Shown: positions 57,245 through 64,000 of the stretch, one piece after another
Layout of the letters: each line of letters starts with the position of its first letter
Position numbering within the stretch: the first letter of the stretch is position 1
NCBI GenBank assembly: GCA_024760905.1
Contig: CM045729.1
Coordinates: 50,092,080-50,156,079, forward strand
Length of the DNA: 64,000 nucleotides
Direction: 5' to 3'
Source of the DNA: Plotosus lineatus
Lineage: Eukaryota > Chordata > Actinopteri > Siluriformes > Plotosidae
Program-made: the position numbers and the translations under genes
Notes under the pieces: model-generated
Told to the model about the DNA's origin: nothing
Seen by the model: only the letters and a program-made list of their open reading frames with translations
Database searches by the model: none

Positions 57245-57407
57245 GCATAATTGGCCTTGCTTCTGGGGCATTTTCTTTAACGTTTTCCCCTATTCTTCCT
57301 TAATTTCCTTATTTTTTAATTCGATGAATATTTTTAGAAAAAAAAAAAAAAAACCGCGATGCATTGAAGCTGCATTAATTGAAGTGCGAAATAGTGAGGG
57401 ATCCCTG
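56510..57407. mobile_element. Tigger-like MITE (family iii) carrying a SINE
   Basis: Termini CAGGGATTCCTCACTTTCCC and, from the right, CAGGGATCCCTCACTATTTC with TA outside both. Matches 18625-19085 apart from the SINE at 56706 and a (TTG)n at 57211-57245. Confidence 0.88.
56706..57042 (-). mobile_element. SINE family A, RTE-type tail, with 15-bp target duplication
   Basis: Flanked by ATGCAGAAGATGTAA (56691-56705) and ATGCATAAGATGTAA (57043-57057). Head, B box complement GGACTCGAACC variant (GGAACTCGAACCC) and RTE-type tail are recognisable; part of the head is duplicated (CCCTATACC twice). Confidence 0.92.
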
Positions 57408-57409
57408 TA

Positions 57410-57970
57410 TGTATGTATGTATGTATGTATGTATATATGTGTGTGTGTTTTAAACATATGTTTTCATACTCATCATTAGAGTTGATTATATCAAAACTTT
57501 TAATTACATCCAACAAAACTATATGTGGTGAAATGAAATATCATCAAGGACGTTTATGTTTGGTTTCATCTCTCTTGCGCACCTTTCTTGAGTTGATGAG
57601 CTGAATTACTTCAGTGCAGAACACTGTTTATGCATGAATTAGCATTTAAGGTACTCAAAGCACAGCACACCGGCTCTTGATGCAAATAGACTGGCACAGC
57701 AATAACACTCAGACTGTCAATATATTTATTAGTGTTCTTTGTAATTGCACATTACCAGCAGCGTGTTCTTTGCTGTTGGATGATCAGGATCTGACCGTTA
57801 CCCACATTACTCCCTAACAGCTCAAGGTGCCACAGGCTGCTCGCAAGGATCTGTAAGGAGTTGGATGCTCTTCATGTTCCACAGATGCACATTTCCTATT
57901 TCTGTGTCCAGTGTGTGTGTATGTGTGTGTGTGTATGTATATATATATATATGGTATTCTTCAGATTTTA
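57410..57970. other. Intergenic / probable B3GALT1 3' UTR
   Basis: Includes (GTAT)n at 57410-57440 and a (TG)n/(TA)n tract at 57911-57951 that lies only 20 bp beyond the B3GALT1 stop, hence in its transcript. No other feature seen. Confidence 0.45.
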
Positions 57971-58963
57971 CTAACATTTAAGGTGTTTCTTACTAGACAT
58001 GTCATTCCAGATCCGGTGTATCTCTTCAGGAGAGATCTGGTGCACCGTGATGATTCGACGGTACCGACAGAGACTGTAAGCCATTTTCCAGTGATTAAAG
58101 CCACTGTTCTGATAAGGGTGAATGCCAAGTTTCCGCAAACAAACACCTACATAGACATCCTCCAAATGAAGCAGACGGGTATGAAGCGAAGACTTGTAGA
58201 TCAGCTCAGCCACATCTGCTGAGAACACATAGCCTGTGCCAGAGCAGAACGGTGGGTACTTACTTTCTGGATACAAGTCTCTGGGCATGTACCACTTACT
58301 GCGTATATCCCGAATAGGTGAGCCATTTATGACATAGCCTGTGAAATACCTCCGTCTGGGCTTGGTGTCTGGTTTTAGCAACTTATACACCAAGTTGTCC
58401 ATGTTGACGAAAATGTCACTGTCCGTTTTCATCACGTACTTGGCCTGGTTGCAGAAGGTAGCCACCCAGCGCATTCCCATCAGTGTCTTTAGAGTCAGGT
58501 TATGGTAGGAATCCACAAAGTCCTCCACTACAATGTCATGAAAGATCTGACTCTCCTGTTCCACCATCTGATTGAGCATGTTGTCTGTGCTGCGGCCGAG
58601 GAGAAAGAGTGTTATGATGCGAAGGTCACTGAATGTGCTCTCATCCCCCCATGTTTCCCGAATCGCCTGGCGGGCATCAAACTCCTTATGTGTTGTGGTA
58701 ATGAGAATCACCAGGAACGGCACGTTGGTCTCACACTTTTTGGGTTCGTTAATGATGAAATCGAATGCATGGGGGTTTAATGGGCGAGTATGGATGTTGG
58801 TAAAGGTGGTGTTTGCGGTTCTTTGAGGTTTAACAGTTTTGCGTGCAGGCACAGTCAGCTGCCCGACTAACGACGTTGTGGGTCTGGATATGCTGAGATA
58901 CCACAGGGCACCTGCCCAACAAACAACTGTCAACACATATAGGCATGAGACTTTTGAAGGCAT
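57971..58963 (-). CDS. b3galt1: Beta-1,3-galactosyltransferase 1, complete single coding exon
   Basis: An uninterrupted 330-residue protein that I recognise as B3GALT1, the GT31 type II Golgi enzyme that transfers galactose from UDP-Gal to terminal beta-GlcNAc, making type 1 chains. Order of features: short cytoplasmic tail, a hydrophobic signal-anchor at about residues 6-26, a stem, then the catalytic domain. RQAIRETWG is at 98-106, the DxD-type metal/UDP motif DSD at 181-183 (in VMKTDSDIFVN), SGTGYVFSAD at 241-250 and the EDVYVG motif at 268-273. N-glycosylation sequons are at N51 and N155. The mammalian protein is 326 residues; the extra four lie in the stem, the only poorly conserved part. 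A lone coding exon is normal for this family. The Met at 58963 is chosen because it starts the conserved PSKVSCLYVLTVVCWA segment. Confidence 0.97.
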   Translation of the reverse strand: MPSKVSCLYVLTVVCWAGALWYLSISRPTTSLVGQLTVPARKTVKPQRTANTTFTNIHTRPLNPHAFDFIINEPKKCETNVPFLVILITTTHKEFDARQAIRETWGDESTFSDLRIITLFLLGRSTDNMLNQMVEQESQIFHDIVVEDFVDSYHNLTLKTLMGMRWVATFCNQAKYVMKTDSDIFVNMDNLVYKLLKPDTKPRRRYFTGYVINGSPIRDIRSKWYMPRDLYPESKYPPFCSGTGYVFSADVAELIYKSSLHTRLLHLEDVYVGVCLRKLGIHPYQNSGFNHWKMAYSLCRYRRIITVHQISPEEIHRIWNDMSSKKHLKC

Positions 58964-59188
58964 TATGGAGTGTTTTATGTGTGTTTAGGTTGCTGAATAT
59001 CAAGTAACATCCTGGCCATTAGTAATGGTGCCTCAGGCAAAGCAGCGGAAGGCTGCATCAATATGCCACTTGATATTAATTGTCAGTTACTAATGGCTCT
59101 GGAGTAAAATTCCGCTACACTCTCTTCGTGCAGAGACCAAACTGTCGGTGAGCTCTCCAAAGGATCCTTCACATGTTTCATGGAAAAA
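58964..59188 (-). other. b3galt1: Predicted 5' UTR part of the B3GALT1 coding exon
   Basis: Upstream of the ATG there is no in-frame coding signal. A strong acceptor (GTGTTTTCCAG on the - strand) sits with its AG at 59190-59189, so the coding exon could begin at 59188. B3GALT1 genes carry non-coding 5' exons upstream, which fits; the exact junction is inferred. Confidence 0.4.
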
Positions 59189-59416
59189 CTGGAAAACACA
59201 AATATACAAATGTTTTAAAGCTTTGCATTTCAACTCCACAAAACACTATTGCATTTAATAAAGTGAAAAATAAGAGGCTATTCCAGATCTGAAACCAGCT
59301 CGCTGCAGGGTGGAGAAAAAGAATAACATGACATAAGAACTGGAAGCAAAATGGGAACTCAAAAGAAAAAACTCTCAGATAAGATTTTCTGAGATATGGC
59401 TGTGCTCAAGTATGTT

Positions 59417-59420
<4 letters not shown>

Positions 59421-59455
<35 letters not shown>
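59421..59455. repeat. (CA)n microsatellite
   Basis: About 17 units upstream of B3GALT1. Confidence 0.95.
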
Positions 59456-59460
<5 letters not shown>

Positions 59461-59604
59461 ACAGAGATGGTGCAGATATGATGATGCTACACAGTACAGA
59501 TTTTATCATTTCATATAATAATCACTATTCTTAATGTACAGCATCAGGAATTTGTTTTTTGATTCAATATCATGTGCTTAATTATGCTAATTTGCCCTGT
59601 TCTG

Positions 59605-60325
<721 letters not shown>

Positions 60326-60336
60326 AATAAGTTGAT

Positions 60337-60705
60337 GGGGCAGTGGTGGCCTGGTGGTAAAGGGCGCCGGATCGCTGATCCTAAGGTTGGGGGTTTGAGT
60401 CCCACTCTCCACAAGGTTGTCACTGTCCCCCCCCCACCCCCCCCCCCCCCCCCAGTGCAGCTAACTGGGTTATCAAAGGCCAGCCATGTGTCACACTGTC
60501 TATGGTGAGAGGTTCATGTAAATGAACCTCTTTCATAAAGAGTAGCTGCAAAGCCGTCGGCGTGTTTTTGTCCCTTGCTAAAGGGTTGTGTCAGAAAGGG
60601 CATCCAGCGTAAAAACCTATACCAAATCAAACGTGCGACTCAGATGGTTCGCTGTGGCGACCCTTGAAAAAGGGAAAAAGCTGAAAGGAAAAGAAGAAAG
60701 AAGTG
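60337..60705 (+). mobile_element. SINE family A, RTE-type tail, with 11-bp target duplication
   Basis: Flanked by AATAAGTTGAT (60326-60336) and AATGAGTTGAT (60706-60716). Complete head, an expanded C-run in the body, and an RTE-type tail ending AAAGGAAAAGAAGAAAG, here closer to the LINE tail than in other copies. Confidence 0.94.
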
Positions 60706-60720
60706 AATGAGTTGATCCTC

Positions 60721-61050
60721 ACGCACTCATTTTCTGAGCCGTTTAGTCCTACTTGGGTTACAGGGAGGCTGGCGCACATTTCTGCTGACACGAGGTGAAG
60801 CACTTTGAACAGCTCACCAGACTATTGCAGTGCAAGACACAGATTCACACCCAAAGCTTGGGAACAGCCAATAGCCTAATGCCATGTTTTTGTACTGTAT
60901 GAGGAAACTGCAGTACCCGGACGATGTCCACACATGCAAGGCAAGAGAAAGCAAACTCCACACAGAAATATCCAAGGCCGGGAATTGAAATATCAGGACA
61001 TTGTTGCTGTGAGGCTGTCGCGTGAACCACTATGCCACCCTGCCGCCCAG
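60721..61050 (-). mobile_element. SINE family B
   Basis: Tail complement CTCATTTTCTGAGCCGTTTA to head complement GAACCACTATGCCACCCTGC. Confidence 0.85.
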
Positions 61051-61540
61051 AGTCGGTACTGTAAATACGAAATAAATAAACTTGTACATCTTCACCATTG
61101 AAGCTGATGTATAAAAACTAAGCATTATATATTTACAAAAAAACAAACAAACAAGCAGCATGAAAAAAACAGGGTAAAGTTTGCAACATTTGAAAAACAA
61201 TCTGAACTGTAATGTAAAAGGTAAAGAATAAATACTTATATGCAGTAATCCATGAGAATTTAGTATTTGTTGTTTGGACAGTATTAAATATAGCTGATAT
61301 GATGTTTTAATTGCAGACCAATGCAGCATAATATGGCCCAAACATTTTATTGGATAGTGTTTATGGTAGGCCATCCATGCTTGAAATGCACTTGTGTGCA
61401 CAGCTTGTAAAATCATTCTATTTATTTCTATCATTAAAATTCTGCAGTTTTTTTGGACCAAAAAAAAAAAGAAATCAGAGCAGGAAATGAGGTTGTGTTT
61501 CCGTTCTATAGTACACAATGCATATAAATTTGTTTAGAAG
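61051..61540. other. Sequence without recognised features
   Basis: A long open stretch on the - strand (61030-61518) has no recognisable motif and overlaps A/T-rich sequence; not called. Confidence 0.5.
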
Positions 61541-62110
61541 AGCAATGGAGAGTGTGGAAAAGAGGTGAAGAAGCGTGTGCAGGCAGGTTGGAATGGATGG
61601 AGAAAAGTGTCCGGTGTGATGTGTGATAGGAGAGTATCAGCAAGAATGAAAGGAAAAGTGTACAAGACGGTGATGAGGCCAGCGATGTTGTATGGTTTAG
61701 AAACAGTGGCCCTGGGGAAAAGACAGGAGGCAGAGTTGGAGGTAGCAGAGATGAAAATGTTGAGGTTCTCTTTGGGAGTAACGAGGATGGATAGGATCAG
61801 GAATGAGCACATCAGAGGGACAGCACATGTAAGAGGTTTTGGAGACAAAGTCAGAGAGGCTCGATTGAGATGGTTTGGACATGTACAGAGGAGGGATAGT
61901 GAGTATATTGGTCGTAGGATGCTGAGGTTGGAACTACCAGGCAGAAGGCCCAGAGGAAGACCAAAGAGAAGATTTATGGATGCGGTGAAGGCGGACATGA
62001 AGGTCGTTGGAGTAAGAGTAGAAGATGCAGAGGATAGGGTGAGATGGAGGCAGATCATTTGCTGTGGCGACCCCTGAAGGGAACAGCCAAAAGGAAAAGA
62101 AGAAGAAGAA
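61541..62110 (+). mobile_element. RTE-clade LINE, 5'-truncated
   Basis: An open 170-codon remnant of the polyprotein C-terminus (QAGWNGWRKVSGVMCDRRVS ... RGRPKRRFMDAV ... CCGDP-stop), then the 3' UTR and (GAA)n. Very close to 25797-26330 and 63669-64000, so insertions are recent. Confidence 0.95.
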
Positions 62111-62227
62111 TTAATTATATGCAGCACAACCCACAGCCATACTTAAGTACTCAAATCAGTGCAGTATGTGAAATCTTATATATTTGAATTGTGGTCTATT
62201 TACTACAATTAATTAGTCTCACAGTTG

Positions 62228-62560
62228 TGGGGCTGGTGGCGTAGTGGTTAGGGTACTGGGCTCATGAACGGAAGGTTGCGTGTTTAAATCCCAGTTAGAT
62301 CCCCACTGTGCTGATACCCCAGGGCAAGGTCTTAACCACAAGTGTGCCTCTGTTCACCCAGCAGTATAAATGGGGATCAGTAAAAATATACTGGGAGGGT
62401 AACCTGTAGTGGACGAGCATCCCATCCAGGAGGAGTTGAACTCCTGGTCGATTCATGCTACGGAAACCGGGGATAAGCACTGGCCACAAGGCTCGGGTGT
62501 AAAAAGCCCAATCAGTCTCACAGAGGGTGAGCAAATGTCATCTGCAAAAAAAAAAAAAAA
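62228..62560 (+). mobile_element. SINE family C, poly-A tail
   Basis: Head GGTGGCGTAGTGGTTAGGGT with A box, B-box-like GTTTAAATCCC, GGGCAAGGTCTTAACCACAA, and a distinct 3' part (GGTAACCTGTAGTGGACGAG ... AAGGCTCGGGTGTAAAAAGC) ending in a run of A. Confidence 0.8.
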
Positions 62561-63654
62561 ACCCTACAATGACCACCAATACTTTCTTTTGTTTTAAGTC
62601 TGTGGGATCATTAATAAAACAAATACCGTAATTAAACTTGTTGTTGACTTCAAAAAATTTAGAGTCACAGTGCTGCATTGAAGCAGTCAAATGAAAAATT
62701 GCTCTGTGGCACTTCACAAACTATTTATTCAGTGGTTTGTGGAAGTTGGTCCTTATCGCGCTGCGCTTTCACTTTGCCAGCATCTTTGGTTTTGCTTCAT
62801 TGGTTTAGTTTCGAATGCGTTCTCTCTCACTGAGCTTTTGCTATATTTTCCATAAAACAAATGAGAGTTTACAAAAAAAGGAATAAGTCACCAGTCTGTC
62901 AACTTAAAACTCTGCAGAATGGAGAGAGCAGTTTTGTGATGGTTAAGAATGAATTACTGTGAGACTTTGATACTCAGTGGAACTGAAGAAATTGTGTTGG
63001 TATGTACATGATGGAGCTGGTAAGTATGAACAGAAATAAGAGTAAACAAAGTATTTATTTACTACAAGACAAAAGTGTCAGTCTCCTTCCCACAGTCACA
63101 CATGTCTTCCCAAACCTCTCAATATTGTTTGTTTATTATGTTATCTTCCCAAGACAGCCACTGAGCAAAAAAAAAAATTCATTTTAAGAAACACATTAAA
63201 AAATAATTTTAATAACTTCTGTAAAGAGAAAGTATATTGGTATAAAGCCTAAAGTTTATATTGTGTGTGTGTGTTTGAGTGTGTGTGTTTGAGTGTGTGT
63301 GTGTGTGTGTGTCCCAGTCCATAAGAAAGCGATGAGAGTGTTACAATGTAATAAAAAAATGTCTGTCACATTCTTGGAGCCAAGACACAGCAGGAAGGCA
63401 GCTACTCAAGTCCAATACATTAAAGAAAACATTTTTGGTTCTGCCAGATCTGATCACCCACTGGACAGTCTGTTTGATTAAAAAGAAGAATCAGGGCCAC
63501 AGACACACAGGGAGATAACAACAAAAGGGCTACAGATGTTTCTCCCAATCATCACATGCTTATCTGAAACAAAGAGAAACAGTTTTCAGTAAAAATAGAT
63601 AAATTACGATGCGTAAAAGGAAAAAAAGAGAAATAATCAGTGCAGAAACAAGAC
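62561..63654. other. Sequence without recognised features
   Basis: One (GT)n tract at 63261-63313 with TTTGA interruptions. No gene signal. Confidence 0.5.
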
Positions 63655-63668
63655 ATGGCAGCAGATAG

Positions 63669-64000
63669 TCAGTAGGAGGGTATCGGCAAGAATGAAAGGA
63701 AAAGTGTACAAGACGGTGTTGAGGCCAACGATGTTGTATGGTTTAGAAACAGTGGCGCTGGGGAAAAGACAGGAGGCAGAGCTGGAGGTAGCAGAGATGA
63801 AAATGTTGAGGTTCTCTTTGGGAGTAACGAGGATGGATAGGATTCGGAATGAGCACATCAGAGGGACAGCACATGTAAGACGTTTTGGAGACAAAGTCAG
63901 AGAGGCTAGATTGAGATGGTTTGGACATGTACAGAGGAGGGATAGTGAGTATATTGGTAATAGGATGCTGAGGCTGGAACTACCAGGCAAAAGGCCTAGA
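63669..64000 (+). mobile_element. RTE-clade LINE, 5'-truncated, cut by window end
   Basis: Open from SRRVSARMKGKVYKTVLRPT through IRNEHIRGTAHVRRFGDKV to the window edge; near-identical to the copy at 61541. Confidence 0.93.

Noticed and set aside
61030..61518. 162-codon open frame on the - strand
   Set aside because: Hydrophobic, A/T-driven composition overlapping a SINE edge; no recognisable domain.

Overview
The window is vertebrate nuclear DNA, almost certainly from a teleost fish: split genes with GT-AG introns, dense (CA)n/(TA)n microsatellites, many Tc1-like and pogo/Tigger-like DNA transposons, an RTE-clade LINE and several tRNA-derived SINE families. The Tc1 load would suit an otophysan such as a catfish, but the species cannot be fixed from the sequence alone.

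Two host genes are supported. On the + strand, eight exons from 5407 to 50420 encode the C-terminal 177 residues of the kinase STK39/SPAK: the regulatory S-motif, the linker, and the CCT/PF2 domain that binds RFxV/I peptides on WNK kinases and cation-chloride cotransporters. Joined, they give one open frame of 534 nt ending in a stop. The kinase domain lies left of the window. On the - strand, a single intronless coding exon (57971-58963) encodes a complete 330-residue beta-1,3-galactosyltransferase 1 (B3GALT1). The two genes are convergent and about 7.5 kb apart, the same neighbourhood and orientation as human 2q24.3, which supports both calls. The genes are not functionally linked: one is a cytosolic ion-transport kinase, the other a Golgi enzyme.

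Most of the rest is intron filled with mobile DNA. 1-5400: Tc1 relics, a truncated RTE end, a MITE and an unrecognised coding-like fragment. 5400-10800: five STK39 exons, SINEs and a Tc1 relic. 10800-36000: a 25-kb intron holding Tigger-like elements, one with a large internal foldback, a hAT element carrying a full-length 3.1-kb RTE LINE with a perfect 17-bp target duplication, two hAT MITEs and an inverted SINE pair. 36000-50400: the last three exons, a Tc1/Tigger nest, and a piggyBac-like MITE shortly before the final exon. 50400-64000: predicted 3' UTR, Tc1 relic, SINEs, B3GALT1 and further RTE ends, the last running off the window.

The most interesting structures are: (1) a tRNA-headed SINE family that occurs with two different 3' tails, one of which is itself an internally deleted RTE LINE (a piece of the LINE 5' UTR joined to its 3' end); (2) two 772-bp Tigger-like copies differing by a 12-bp micro-inversion between 7-bp inverted repeats, plus two other perfect snap-back hairpins; (3) a (TG)n tract that abuts the splice acceptor of the last STK39 exon; (4) an unclassified MITE with 30-bp termini and an ATTT duplication.
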